A stretch of 64,000 nucleotides of DNA from Phycisphaeraceae bacterium (GTDB lineage Bacteria; Planctomycetota; Phycisphaerae; Phycisphaerales; UBA1924): assembly GCA_020639195.1 (NCBI GenBank), contig JACKHB010000003.1:310001-374000 (forward strand), written 5' to 3'. The notes below the pieces were generated by a model. That model was not told the origin of the DNA, ran no database searches, and saw only the letters and a program-made list of their open reading frames with translations. Below are positions 55,582-64,000 of this stretch, in pieces (position 1 is the first letter of the stretch; each line of letters starts with the position of its first letter). Made by a program: the position numbers and the translations under genes.

Positions 55582-56520
55582 TCAACCCCGACGTCTGGTT
55601 TGCCCGGATCGGCCGGCCGGATCGGAGTTCTGGGTGAGCCGACGGAGGCGCCGGGCGTTGATCTGGTCCATCGGAGTGCCCTTGGGCGAGTCTTCCTTCG
55701 GGGTTTCGAGGATCTTGGGAACGCCCGCGAGGGCGGGATTGTTCATGAAGGAGCCGAACCCGCTCGCGGCGAGCCTTGCCCCGCTGGTTCCGTTCCCGAT
55801 CGTGCCCTCGCCGATGTGGGCGTGGCGGTCGAGGCGGCTGCCCATGGCGCCCTTGGAATCGTTCATGTGCAGGACCCGGACGTGCCGGAGCCCGACGTGC
55901 CGTTCGAGTTCGCGCAGCGCGCTGTCGGCCGATTCGCGTGTCGCGAGGTCATAACCTCCGGCGTGGGCGTGGCAGGTATCGATGCAGCATGCGACGTGGT
56001 CGGGTCTGTCCGTGAGTTCGATGATGCGGGCCCTGAGGAACGCGAGTTCTTCGAACGTGCGGCCGAGGTGAGAGCCCGATCCCACCGTGTTCTCAAGACA
56101 CAAGATCGTGCGCAGCTCCCGGCGCGCGGCCAGCAGACGCTTGTAGGCCTGCGCGATGCGTTCAAGACCGCACTCGGCAGAGGACGTGGTGCTCGAGCCG
56201 GGGTGATGCACCAGAAACGGAATCGCCAGGTCTTCGCACCGATCGATCTCGACTCCCATCAGGTCGATTGACTTCTCCCACAACGCATCGTCGGGCGAGG
56301 CCAAGTTGATGAGGTACGAAGCGTGGCTGACGATCCGATCGTGCCAGCCAAGGCGATCGAGTTCGTGCTTCCACTCGGTCACGGCGTCCGGCTCGAGCGG
56401 TCGCACCTTCCACTGCTGCTGGTTCTTCGTGAAGACCTGGAGGCAATCCAGGCCGAGTCGCTCGGCCTCTACCAGGGCCGAGGCCATTGATCCGGCAATG
56501 GAGAGATGCGATCCGATCAC
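55582..56520 (-). CDS. nfo: endonuclease IV (AP endonuclease)
   Basis: Nfo cleaves the DNA backbone 5' of abasic sites. The TIM-barrel zinc ligands are visible: GSHLSIAGSM, HASYLINLASPD, FLVHHPGSSTTS, LCLENTVGSGSHLG, CCIDTCHAHAGGYD, LHMNDSKGAMGSRLDRHAHI and ILETPKED. 312 residues from GTG 56520 (IGSHLSIAG), slightly longer than E. coli Nfo because of a basic C-terminal tail (NARRLRRLTQNSDPAGRSGQ). The frame is open far upstream but overlaps the preceding gene there, so GTG 56520, 30 bases after that stop, is preferred. Confidence 0.92.
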   Translation of the reverse strand: MIGSHLSIAGSMASALVEAERLGLDCLQVFTKNQQQWKVRPLEPDAVTEWKHELDRLGWHDRIVSHASYLINLASPDDALWEKSIDLMGVEIDRCEDLAIPFLVHHPGSSTTSSAECGLERIAQAYKRLLAARRELRTILCLENTVGSGSHLGRTFEELAFLRARIIELTDRPDHVACCIDTCHAHAGGYDLATRESADSALRELERHVGLRHVRVLHMNDSKGAMGSRLDRHAHIGEGTIGNGTSGARLAASGFGSFMNNPALAGVPKILETPKEDSPKGTPMDQINARRLRRLTQNSDPAGRSGQTRRRG

Positions 56521-56549
56521 GACCGAGCGTAGGTGCTTGGCAAGGGGCG

Positions 56550-57635
56550 TCAGCCTCCAGAAGTTGTTGAACCGGGGCGCGCGCCGCCACCGCCCTGTGC
56601 CGGAGGAGGGGTCGGGCGGGTCGGCAAGTCGTTCTCGTCCTCGTCCGGGCCAACGTCCAGAGCGAGCGCCTCGGCCTGGTAGTCCGTGATGGTGAGGCCA
56701 TCCCAGTCTCGCACGGACCGGCGGGTGTGATCTGTGGCGGGCATGGAGGAGAACACCCAGCCATCGGCGTACTGGTTGGCTTCCCACATGAGGACAAACG
56801 CGTCGTCCTGATCCTGGACCGCTGTGATGAAGACGGCAGAGAGCGTCGAGGTTTCTGCGTCGGGTGCGTCACCTCCAGCCGAGTCGGCCATCGCCGCGTC
56901 GATCCGATCGAGCATTGCCTGGGTCTGCTCGATCTGCGAGTTGACCAGGGCGTCGACGTCGGCACCTTGGGGTGCGTTCGCCTCGAGCGCGATCCGCTGC
57001 TCCGGGCTCATGTTGCGGGCACTGTCGAGCGCTTGTTGCATCATTGCACGCACTTGGTCCGGCGGCAGCGCTCGGAACTGTTGAATCATCTGCTGGACCA
57101 TCGCGCGAGACATGGCGCGCTGCGATTCCGGAACTTGCGACATGTCGGCCTGAGCGAACGCGTCTTCGAGGATGGGACCCAGGTCGATCGCGGACCCAGA
57201 ACCGCCTCGGCCCTTGATCCGGCCCCCCCCACCTTGTGAGAGGCTCACGACGCGGACCGCCTGGATCTCGTTCTGGTCCCAGCCCTGTTCTACCTGATTG
57301 AGGATCTGTCTCGCGTCGGCGTCCATCATGGGACGAAGCGTGTCAGCGTCCTTCTTCGCGAGAGCCGAGCAGAACGTCAACACCTGCTTCGCCAATTCTC
57401 GGTCGGTGGGCGCATAGTCCTGTTCGAACTGAACCCTGGCGTCGAGACCGCGCATCGAGGCACGGATCTGCGTCATGTTCACGGGCTCGGGCGGCGGCGC
57501 CTCGACCGGTCTCGGCGGCGGAGGCGGGGGCGGCTCGGGCTTCTTCTTCTTGGAGCACCCGCAAACCGGCGAGAGCAGCAGGGCTCCGCCCGCCAAGGTG
57601 AGGATGATCGACGATCGCAGGTTACGGCTGGTCAT
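56550..57635 (-). CDS. hypothetical lipoprotein with Pro-rich linker
   Basis: The 361 residues start with a lipoprotein signal (ILTLAGGALLLSPVCGC), a KKKK cluster and a poly-Pro linker of about 20 residues. A helical Gln/Met/Ala-rich part (SRAMVQQMIQQFRALPPDQV; RAMMQQALDSARNMSPEQR) leads to a mixed C-terminal part and a Gly/Pro tail. No family recognised. The start overlaps the fabD stop by 14 bases, so it is co-transcribed with the fatty-acid genes, but nothing ties its function to them. Confidence 0.7.
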   Translation of the reverse strand: MTSRNLRSSIILTLAGGALLLSPVCGCSKKKKPEPPPPPPPRPVEAPPPEPVNMTQIRASMRGLDARVQFEQDYAPTDRELAKQVLTFCSALAKKDADTLRPMMDADARQILNQVEQGWDQNEIQAVRVVSLSQGGGGRIKGRGGSGSAIDLGPILEDAFAQADMSQVPESQRAMSRAMVQQMIQQFRALPPDQVRAMMQQALDSARNMSPEQRIALEANAPQGADVDALVNSQIEQTQAMLDRIDAAMADSAGGDAPDAETSTLSAVFITAVQDQDDAFVLMWEANQYADGWVFSSMPATDHTRRSVRDWDGLTITDYQAEALALDVGPDEDENDLPTRPTPPPAQGGGGARPGSTTSGG

Positions 57636-58554
57636 GGTTGGTCACCTTCACGTCACGAGAGATCCTGCGCATGAGACCCGACAGCGTGCGCCCGGGAGCG
57701 AGTTCGTGCCATTGGCCGTCGGGCGCGTTTGCGGCCAGCCATTGGCAGCACGCCGACCAACGAACGGGCCACGTCAACTGTTCAACCAGGCGACGTCGAA
57801 TCTCGTCGGGATCGTTGGAATGGGGCTCTCCGGACACGTTGGCCAGGACAGTGCACCGAGGGCGGACGATCGTGGTCCTATCCAGTGCCGTACGGAGACG
57901 GTCCGCCGCGGGTTGCATCAGCGGTGAATGGAAGGCGCCCGCAACTGCAAGCGGAGTTGCGCGCAGCCCCATGTTCTGGGCAGCGGACGCGGCGCGGGCG
58001 CAGGCGTCGGCGCCGCCGCTGAGCACGACCTGCCCGGGAGCGTTGAGATTGGCGCAGACGAGGACGTCGGAGCCTCGCGCGGCGTCGCAGACCTCTCGGG
58101 CCTGCGACTCGTCAGCGCCGGTCAGTGCGACCATCCCGCTTGGGATTGCTTCGGCGGCGTCCTGCATTGCGCGCCCGCGGAGCACAACCAGTTCAAGAGC
58201 ATCCTCGAACGAGATGGCGCCCGCCATATGAAGGGCGGTGTACTCTCCGAGTGAAAGCCCGGCGGTGGCCGAGACCTGCGCATCGGCCTCGCTCATGCCC
58301 CACGATTCCAGCAGCCCGTGCCAGCAGGCAATAGAGGCCACGAAGATCGCGGGCTGGCACACATCGGTGCGATTCAGCGTCGTCTCGGGTCCCTCGGAAC
58401 AGATTCGCCGAATCGGAGATCCGAGGCGATCGCCCAGCTGCGCCTCCGCGCGGTCGAAGACGGCGCGCGCGGCCTCTGAGGCTTCGAGCCAAGCCTGCGC
58501 CATGCCGACGGTCTGGGCGCCCTGTCCCGGACAGAGCACGAGTCGTGCGGTCAT
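57622..58554 (-). CDS. fabD: malonyl CoA-ACP transacylase FabD
   Basis: FabD moves malonyl from CoA to acyl carrier protein at the start of fatty acid synthesis. The 310 residues contain LCPGQGAQTVGMAQAW, the nucleophile GLSLGEYTAL (Ser101), the catalytic His in VAGAFHSPLM (His209) and the late LTWPVRW motif. Family length is about 310. It follows fabH after 63 bases in the classical rpmF-plsX-fabH-fabD order. Confidence 0.95.
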   Translation of the reverse strand: MTARLVLCPGQGAQTVGMAQAWLEASEAARAVFDRAEAQLGDRLGSPIRRICSEGPETTLNRTDVCQPAIFVASIACWHGLLESWGMSEADAQVSATAGLSLGEYTALHMAGAISFEDALELVVLRGRAMQDAAEAIPSGMVALTGADESQAREVCDAARGSDVLVCANLNAPGQVVLSGGADACARAASAAQNMGLRATPLAVAGAFHSPLMQPAADRLRTALDRTTIVRPRCTVLANVSGEPHSNDPDEIRRRLVEQLTWPVRWSACCQWLAANAPDGQWHELAPGRTLSGLMRRISRDVKVTNHDQP

Positions 58555-58617
58555 GATCGGAGTCTAGGAGAGTGGACCGAGGATGTCGGAACGGCGAGGG
58601 GCGCTTGACGTGGGAGG

Positions 58618-59640
58618 TCACAACTGCCAGAGGCTCGTCGCCCAGGTGAGTCCGCCGCCGAACGCCACAAACATGACTCGTTGGCCATCCCGGACCCGGC
58701 CTTGCTCGCGCAGCTCGTGGAGACACATGGGCACAGAGGCCGCGACGGTATTGCCCCGCGTTCCGATGTTGACGTAGAGCTTCTCGGGCGGGAGGCCGAA
58801 TCGCTCCCTGGCGGCCTCGAGGATCCGGGCGTTGGATTGGTGGCAGATGTAGTGGTCGACCTCATCGGGCCGGAGTCCCGCGCGGTCGAGTGTCTGCGCG
58901 ATCACATCCGGGAACGTTCCTACGGCGAACTTGAAGACGGCCCGGCCGTTCATCTGCACTCGGTGCAGTGCCGCGGGATCCGGCTCATGGCCAGGCGGAA
59001 AGTCGCGGTCCAGGACCTCAGGGATGTACAGGTCCTGCCACCTCGACCCGTCGGAGTGCATCGCCTGTGCGATCAGGCCCCTGGAGGTGTCGTCGGTGGC
59101 GCGAAGGATGACGGCGCCGGCTCCGTCGCCGAACAGGATGGCGGTTGATCGGCCGCGATCGTTGTAGTCCATGTACGTGCTGAGCGTATCGGCGCCCACC
59201 ACGGCGACGGTGCGGTACAGGCCCGACCGGATCATGCCATAGGCGAGGTTCATGGAGTAGACGAACCCGCAGCACGCGCCGGAGATGTCCACCGCGCCGA
59301 TGGCGCCCGCGCCGACATCCGAAGCGAGCCGACATGCGGAGGGAGGACAGCCCATCTCCATGGTCATCGTCGCCAGGAGCAGCAGGTCCAGATCGGTGCC
59401 GTGGAGGTGTGAGTCCTCCAGCGCCCGGGCGAGTGATTCCCGAGCCAGCGTCAGGGTGCACTCGCCCTTCGACGTGTCGATTACGCGGCGCGAGCTGATG
59501 CCGGTGCGCTGGAGGATCCACTCATCAGAGGTCTCCATGACCCTCTCGAGGTCTTGATTCGTCAGTTCTTGAGAAGGAAGCGCCATGCCCGTGCCAGCGA
59601 TGCGCACGCCGATCTTGGGGGGCTCCAGCGGCGAGGTCAC
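58618..59640 (-). CDS. fabH: 3-oxoacyl-ACP synthase III FabH
   Basis: FabH condenses acetyl-CoA with malonyl-ACP to start fatty acid chains. The 340 residues carry TSDEWILQRTGISSRR, the active-site Cys in DISGACCGFVYSM (Cys123), the His in YICHQSNARILE and the Asn in NIGTRGNTVAAS. GTG 59640 overlaps the plsX stop as GTGA, so translation is coupled. Full length and all three catalytic residues are present. Confidence 0.95.
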   Translation of the reverse strand: MTSPLEPPKIGVRIAGTGMALPSQELTNQDLERVMETSDEWILQRTGISSRRVIDTSKGECTLTLARESLARALEDSHLHGTDLDLLLLATMTMEMGCPPSACRLASDVGAGAIGAVDISGACCGFVYSMNLAYGMIRSGLYRTVAVVGADTLSTYMDYNDRGRSTAILFGDGAGAVILRATDDTSRGLIAQAMHSDGSRWQDLYIPEVLDRDFPPGHEPDPAALHRVQMNGRAVFKFAVGTFPDVIAQTLDRAGLRPDEVDHYICHQSNARILEAARERFGLPPEKLYVNIGTRGNTVAASVPMCLHELREQGRVRDGQRVMFVAFGGGLTWATSLWQL

Positions 59641-60671
59641 GTGGACTCGCCCGTGGGCACCGTGGTGGCGTACGGCTCCAGACGCAGACGGATGGCGTCG
59701 TTGACTCCGGCGGCGACGAAATCGCGGCAGTTGCGGATCGCCGCTCGGATTGTGCGAGGCTGGCTGGAGCCGTGAGCGATCATGAACGCGCCATTGACAC
59801 CCAGGAGAGGAGCACCACCATACTCATGGTAGTCGTTCTTCTTGTAGAGTCGCTCGACGATGGGCTGGAACTGTCTGCCCAGGGCGGGGTCAACCCCGGA
59901 AAGCTCGTGCACGAGCGCGCGGAAGATACTCGAAGCGAGGCCCTCGGCCATCTTGAGCATCGTGTTGCCCACGAATCCTTCGGTTACGACGACGTCGGCC
60001 CCGCCATCGAAGAGGTCCCGTCCCTCGATGAATCCGACGTATCGAATGTCCCGGGCGGCCTTGAACATCTGGTGGGCGTCGCGGACGAGGCCGGAACCCT
60101 TTCCCTCCTCGGCTCCGATATTCATCGTCGCGATTCGGGGGTTCTCGATGGAGTGCACTCGCTTGGCGTACACCTCGGCCATCAGGCCGTACTGGAAGAG
60201 GTGTGTCGCGAGCGGGGTGGTGTTGGCGCCGGCATCGCACAGCACCACGGGGCCGTGGAATGCGGGAATAGTCACGGCGACGCCGGGGCGATGCACGCCG
60301 GGGAGGCGGCGCATGTGCATGATCGCAGCGGAGACGCACGCACCGGTGTTCCCCGCGGAGAGCACGACGTCGACGGGGTCGTCCGCGCGTTTCGACCCCA
60401 TCCGCGCGAGTTCCACGATCGACGATTCGGGCTTCGCCCGAACGGCCTGGGCGGGCTTGTCGTCCATTGTAATGACTTCTGGAGCGTGGACGACGTCAAT
60501 TGGAGCGCCGACCGGGAGGCCGGCCTCGCGCAGCGAGCGCTCAACAATGTTGCGCGGTCCGACGAGTGCGACGCGGTCCTCGGGGCTCAGTTCGGGCAAA
60601 GCGGCCAGCACGCCCCGGATGACGGCGTCGGGAGCGTTGTCACCACCCATGGCGTCGATGCCGATGCGCAT
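59637..60671 (-). CDS. plsX: phosphate acyltransferase PlsX
   Basis: PlsX makes acyl-phosphate from acyl-ACP for phosphatidic acid synthesis. The 344 residues start RIGIDAMGGDNAPDAVIRG. They show the family motifs VLSAGNTGACVSAAI, VLCDAGANTTPLATHLFQYG, NIGAEEGKGSGLVRDAHQMF and VVTEGFVGNTMLKMAEGLA. It is a normal-length enzyme between rpmF and fabH, the order seen in many bacteria, linking ribosome and membrane synthesis. Confidence 0.95.
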   Translation of the reverse strand: MRIGIDAMGGDNAPDAVIRGVLAALPELSPEDRVALVGPRNIVERSLREAGLPVGAPIDVVHAPEVITMDDKPAQAVRAKPESSIVELARMGSKRADDPVDVVLSAGNTGACVSAAIMHMRRLPGVHRPGVAVTIPAFHGPVVLCDAGANTTPLATHLFQYGLMAEVYAKRVHSIENPRIATMNIGAEEGKGSGLVRDAHQMFKAARDIRYVGFIEGRDLFDGGADVVVTEGFVGNTMLKMAEGLASSIFRALVHELSGVDPALGRQFQPIVERLYKKNDYHEYGGAPLLGVNGAFMIAHGSSQPRTIRAAIRNCRDFVAAGVNDAIRLRLEPYATTVPTGEST

Positions 60672-60702
60672 GAGGTCGCGCTCCTGGCGCCGGGGGGCGG
60701 GG

Positions 60703-60903
60703 TTAGACCTTGTCCACGCCGATCCCCAGCTTGGGCACGGAGATCTTCAGGCCGGGGCGGACATACCCAGACTGCTTGCAGGCCCGATGGTGCAGCTTCG
60801 GCATCCCGCTGAGCGGACAGACGGTCGGGGTCACGCTCGTCAGGGCGTGGTGGGACCGGCGACGACGGCTTCGACCATGCGTTTGCCGTGTGGGAGGAAG
60901 CAT
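60703..60903 (-). CDS. rpmF: 50S ribosomal protein bL32, zinc-site Cys partly lost
   Basis: bL32 is a small protein of the large ribosomal subunit. The 66 residues have the basic N-terminus (HGRSRRRRSHHALTS) and the core TVCPLSGMPKLHHRACKQSG. In zinc-binding bL32 this reads CPxCG...CxxCG; here the second Cys of each pair is Ser (32 and 45) and only Cys29 and Cys42 remain. The C-terminal VPKLGIGVDKV is longer than usual. ATG 60903 follows GAAGGGACC. It is the first gene of the plsX-fabH-fabD set. Confidence 0.85.
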   Translation of the reverse strand: MLPPTRQTHGRSRRRRSHHALTSVTPTVCPLSGMPKLHHRACKQSGYVRPGLKISVPKLGIGVDKV

Positions 60904-61913
60904 CGGACAGGTCCCTTCACAATTCCCGCGACGAGGCACTCGTCAGGCGGTCGGCACGCGACAGAAGCGTCCGAAGAAGCCCCGCTTTGGGTGGGAGGAC
61001 CACCCTCCAGAGGGTCGGCAAGGCTAGGCGGAGGGCGGGGGGGTGTCAACGATCTTTGAGGGTCGTCACTGCTCGCCCACACACTCTGAAATGGCGGCTC
61101 CCACCCGGACTTCCATCGCGCCTCGGAGATGGAAGGAGGTCTCGGCTCGTGGTCGTCCCGAGTGAGGAGGAACCGGACCATCCCTTGCCTCTGGTCCGAC
61201 ACGTCTGCCCGAGTCTGGGTCAGCAGGAGGATCTCGATTCGAGAGCGGCTGATCTCGGCCCGGCCCAGCAGATCCATCTCGCGCGACGTCCCGCAACCGG
61301 GAATGGTCTCGAACCCGGGTCGAGCGACCTTGCCTTCGTGCACTCGAAACACCGCCTGCCCCGGTCGCTCCACTACCGCTTGATCCCAGGTGCCATCGGC
61401 GAACGTGAATCGCAGCAAGCACCCCTCGACCGCAACGGCTGCGCCGATTCTCTCGGACTCCAGCACGGCGCCAGTTGTGGGGCTCAATTGCTCGAGGGTG
61501 CAGTTCCAACTTCCGGCCAGCGATTCGTCGGCGGGTTCGGGGGACTCCACGGAGAGAGGGAAGAGCGCATCGGTATGGGGAGCGCGAATCATGATTGAGC
61601 TAAACCTCATTCCCCATGCCCACCAGTCAAGGGTGGCAGACCCGTCACGTTGAAGCGTCCCGTGGCCCCTCTTGTCGCGCCCGACGACCTCCAGGGACTC
61701 TCCATCGAGGCGTGCATGGAATCCCATGCCGAAAACATCCGAGACATCAAGGCCTCCGCCGGGTTCCTCCCGGATGAGCGCCCACTCCGTACCGGCCGAC
61801 GAGCCGGTCCAGGCATGGAACCAGACGCCCCGTAGATCGTGCGCGGATCGAGGCTCGGAACGCAGTGGGGAGAACGCGAGCAGAAGGGAGCCTGCCAACG
61901 CAATCGCGATCAT
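60840..61913 (-). CDS. hypothetical secreted protein; 3' end overlaps rpmF
   Basis: No family recognised. ATG 61913 follows GGAGGTCTCC and gives a signal peptide (MIAIALAGSLLLAFSPLRS). The body is beta-rich with Trp motifs (GVWFHAWTGSS; DGSATLDWWAWGMRFSS; LAGSWNCTL), suggesting a lipocalin-like or two-repeat barrel. The last 65 codons are Pro-rich and overlap rpmF by 64 bases. A one-base change in the G run at 61037-61043 would bring a TAG near 61024, so the true end may be there. Confidence 0.6.
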   Translation of the reverse strand: MIAIALAGSLLLAFSPLRSEPRSAHDLRGVWFHAWTGSSAGTEWALIREEPGGGLDVSDVFGMGFHARLDGESLEVVGRDKRGHGTLQRDGSATLDWWAWGMRFSSIMIRAPHTDALFPLSVESPEPADESLAGSWNCTLEQLSPTTGAVLESERIGAAVAVEGCLLRFTFADGTWDQAVVERPGQAVFRVHEGKVARPGFETIPGCGTSREMDLLGRAEISRSRIEILLLTQTRADVSDQRQGMVRFLLTRDDHEPRPPSISEARWKSGWEPPFQSVWASSDDPQRSLTPPRPPPSLADPLEGGPPTQSGASSDASVACRPPDECLVAGIVKGPVRCFLPHGKRMVEAVVAGPTTP

Positions 61914-62089
61914 GGAGACCTCCGGTCGGGCGATGCGAGTCGCCGCGGATGAACGGAGGTACTCGGCAATCGCGGCGTGGTTGCGGACGGGGGAGGGTGG
62001 GCGTCCCTGCTTGGAGCCGCTCAGGCGGTGGGGCTGGCTCACTCGGGTGTCGCGGAGTAGACTGATCCGGCGAGGGGCCGACCCCTGCC

Positions 62090-62162
<73 letters not shown>

Positions 62163-62177
62163 TTCCCGCGCGCCGGG

Positions 62178-62684
62178 CTAGATGCGCTTCACGTACACCA
62201 GCTTGTCGTCGCCTTCGTCATAGAAGTTGCGGAGACGGGCTTCGAGCGAATAGCCGCTTCGTTCATAGAACCCCCGAGTTGGCTCGTATCGAGGCTGGCC
62301 GGAGGTCTCAACATACACGCGACGCAGACCGGACCCTCGCATGCGACGCTCGCTCTCGAGCATCAAGCGGTTGCCGAGGCCGCGACCCTGGGCGTCACTT
62401 CGAACCGCGATCCAGTACAGGCTCGCGCTGTGGAGCGTGCAAGGGATCGGGCCAAAGCAGGCGTACCCCATGGGCGCGCCCTCCGCATCGTCGACGAACA
62501 CGAAGAAATACCCGCTGGCATCACCCTTGGCGAGCCGCTCTTCGACGAGTTCGGCGGCCACGGCGATCTCGTCGGGGCGGAAGAAGTCCGTGCTCTTGAC
62601 GACCGCTCGCACGGCGCCGACGTCTGCCGGGCGTACGTCGTGGCGGAAGCGGACGTCCGCTTGAGAGGTGCGAGGTGCGGTCAC
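62178..62684 (-). CDS. GNAT-family N-acetyltransferase
   Basis: The 168 residues are a single GNAT domain: YFFVFVDDAEGAPMGYACFG, SLYWIAVRSDAQGRGLGNRL (acetyl-CoA pyrophosphate loop RxxGRG-like SDAQGRGLG), RRVYVETSGQPRYEPTRGFY and ERSGYSLEARL. The start is GTG 62684, overlapping the stop of the deacetylase gene upstream as GTGA, so the two are coupled. The upstream gene also carries a GNAT end. Substrate unknown; a polyamine, amino acid or protein lysine is possible. Confidence 0.85.
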   Translation of the reverse strand: MTAPRTSQADVRFRHDVRPADVGAVRAVVKSTDFFRPDEIAVAAELVEERLAKGDASGYFFVFVDDAEGAPMGYACFGPIPCTLHSASLYWIAVRSDAQGRGLGNRLMLESERRMRGSGLRRVYVETSGQPRYEPTRGFYERSGYSLEARLRNFYDEGDDKLVYVKRI

Positions 62685-64000
62685 GCGAAGGCTCCGGCGG
62701 CGAGTCCCAAGAAGAACGCCCGCGCGTTGGCGCCGAGCGTGAGGGTGCGGTACCCGCCCTCCTGGACGACCAGGATGGGGAAACCGAGTCGGCCGATCAA
62801 TTCGCCATTGGCCCGAAAGTCGTCGGGGCTGAGTGACCACGTTCCCGTGGGGTCGCCCTTGCCGGTGTCGAGGCCCAGAGCGATCACCAGAAACGCCGGG
62901 TTGTGGGCGGCAATCCGCGTCAGAGCGCGCTCGAGCGCGGCGCGGTATTGCCCCGTGCGCAGTTGCTCGGGCAGCGCGATGTTCAGGTTGGCGCCGAGAC
63001 CATCGTCCGAGCCGGTCTCTTCCTCGAAGCCTGTGAAGAACGGGTACGCAACGTCCGGGTGTGCGTGGATGGAGACGGTCAGCACATCTCCGCGCTGATA
63101 GAAGATTTCCTGCTGCCCGTTACCGTGGTGGTAGTCGACGTCCAGGATTGCGACGCGCCCGTGCTTGGAGAGCATCTCGGCGGCCACGGCGGCGTTGCAG
63201 AAATAGCAGAAGCCGCCGAACACGTCGCGCTCGGCGTGGTGGCCGGGCGGGCGAACCAGCGCATAAGCCAGCCGCTGGCCGTCGAGCAACATGGCGGCGC
63301 AGGTGAGGGCGCAGTCCACCGCGCGCTTCGCGGCGACATAAGCGTTTCGGTTCAGGGGCGTGAAGGTGTCGATGCAGAAATAGCCCGCCGCGTAGGCGCG
63401 GTCCTTGGGGGGCTTGCTGCGATTCCGGATCGGAAAGACGTATGGGTAGATCGATCGGCCGGGCTCCACGGCGGCGCTCACCCGCTTGAGGTACTCCACC
63501 AGTGCGCGGTCGTGGACGGCGAGGATGTGGCTCTCGGGGAACTCTCGCGGCTCGGCGGTCCAGAACAAACCTGTCGGCAGGATGCCGTCCAGGATCGACT
63601 TCACTCTCACCGGCGCCTCGACATATCCCCGCTCGCGGACGTGATGAATCTCATGCTTGTCGTTCACGACCAGCGCGATCAGGCGCTCGCCCGTGCGGAC
63701 CGGCTTGGGCGCGGTCGCGCGCTTGGCATACCGCGGTTCGCGCAGCCGAACCGGGTCATCCCGAAACGAATCGACGACTCTTTGCACATACTCGGGAGGA
63801 CAGAGCGAGCTGTACTTCCTCTCGAGAAAGGCGCGCACCACTCGCCGGGCCCGATCCCGCGAGAGCGGCTCGCCCTCGCCCAAACTGTCAAACACCAGAT
63901 GTGGGAGGTCGGAATCTCCTTCGCGGACCGGCGATTCGTACGCCGTGCCCACGATGGGACGGGCGCCAAATCGCTCGTAGAAGCGCAGGCGGGAGGCGTT
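62681..64000 (-). CDS. GNAT-histone-deacetylase-like fusion protein, cut by right window edge
   Basis: The frame is open from base 64000, so the start is outside. The visible N-terminus (NASRLRFYERFGARPIVGTAYE) is the last strand and helix of a GNAT acetyltransferase. A linker leads to a class II histone deacetylase-like/acetylpolyamine amidohydrolase domain: LVRPPGHHAERDVFGGFCYF, VAILDVDYHHGNGQQEIFY (Asp-His zinc ligands), VIALGLDTGKGDPTGTWSL and VVQEGGYRTL. The 440 visible codons are all in one frame. The fusion joins an acetyl-transfer and a deacetylating domain, and the next gene is another GNAT, so this is probably an acetylation-cycle module. Confidence 0.85.
   Translation of the reverse strand, partial: NASRLRFYERFGARPIVGTAYESPVREGDSDLPHLVFDSLGEGEPLSRDRARRVVRAFLERKYSSLCPPEYVQRVVDSFRDDPVRLREPRYAKRATAPKPVRTGERLIALVVNDKHEIHHVRERGYVEAPVRVKSILDGILPTGLFWTAEPREFPESHILAVHDRALVEYLKRVSAAVEPGRSIYPYVFPIRNRSKPPKDRAYAAGYFCIDTFTPLNRNAYVAAKRAVDCALTCAAMLLDGQRLAYALVRPPGHHAERDVFGGFCYFCNAAVAAEMLSKHGRVAILDVDYHHGNGQQEIFYQRGDVLTVSIHAHPDVAYPFFTGFEEETGSDDGLGANLNIALPEQLRTGQYRAALERALTRIAAHNPAFLVIALGLDTGKGDPTGTWSLSPDDFRANGELIGRLGFPILVVQEGGYRTLTLGANARAFFLGLAAGAFA

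Noticed and set aside
54433..56271. 612-codon plus frame opposite the TPR gene and nfo
   Set aside because: Antisense shadow; nfo zinc motifs fix the coding strand.

Overview
The window is high-GC DNA from a Gram-negative planctomycete, most likely of the class Phycisphaerae. The evidence is two large secreted proteins ending in a Cys-bounded dockerin-like domain (GC-type dockerin), a secretin with a long periplasmic N-terminus, lipid A and heptose genes (lpxK, hldE), a fused HyuA-HyuB oxoprolinase, and the Phycisphaerae style of RHS-repeat and prepilin genes. The species assignment is inference; no rRNA gene is present.

Left part (1-9,070): the 3' end of a flavin-dependent halogenase-like gene; a frameshift-riddled patch holding a cyclic-phosphate-processing receiver gene and pckA; tRNA-His; an RCK/TrkA-N membrane protein; pfkA; a membrane protein; rsmE; and a secreted alpha/alpha-toroid protein. 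9,071-12,816 (minus) holds a tandem-ACT protein, the iron-sulfur genes iscS-iscU-iscA and an RsbW/STAS partner-switching pair. A clear intrinsic terminator then follows the large secretin gene (12,973-16,209).

17,643-21,530 (plus) is a tight run: coaX, an MnmE-like GTPase, a membrane-anchored TPR-like protein and an RluA-family pseudouridine synthase. The facing minus-strand operon (25,238 to 21,540) is maf, a small membrane gene, lpxK and hldE, an envelope/LPS set. Next come a nitrilase-family amidase, a secreted protein, crcB, the 1,283-residue oxoprolinase, a PAS-LuxR regulator, an alpha/beta hydrolase and thyX.

35,355-41,726 is a type IV pilus/type II secretion-like operon (pilT, pilC, two prepilins and one very large PilX-like protein). 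From about 35,930 to 41,400 its reading frame is broken again and again, while gene order, lengths and family motifs survive. That looks like local consensus error rather than decay. ExbB-ExbD-ExbD follow in clean frame. 43,785-46,103 is an accessory patch: a truncated RHS C-terminal cassette with a palindromic repeat inside it, a lipoprotein and another RHS-like scrap.

The right part has a YhaM-like exonuclease, queF, two tandem dockerin-anchored proteins sharing a nearly identical 795-nt 3' end, lipoproteins, nfo, the fatty-acid/phospholipid cluster rpmF-plsX-fabH-fabD, tRNA-Lys, a GNAT acetyltransferase and a GNAT-deacetylase fusion running off the right edge.

I found no CRISPR array, phage or transposase. 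No clearly new defence or biosynthetic system is visible. The most unusual items are the truncated MnmE-like GTPase, the dockerin-end duplication, the RHS cassette, the RCK protein without a K+ filter, and the bL32 and RsmE proteins with altered key residues.
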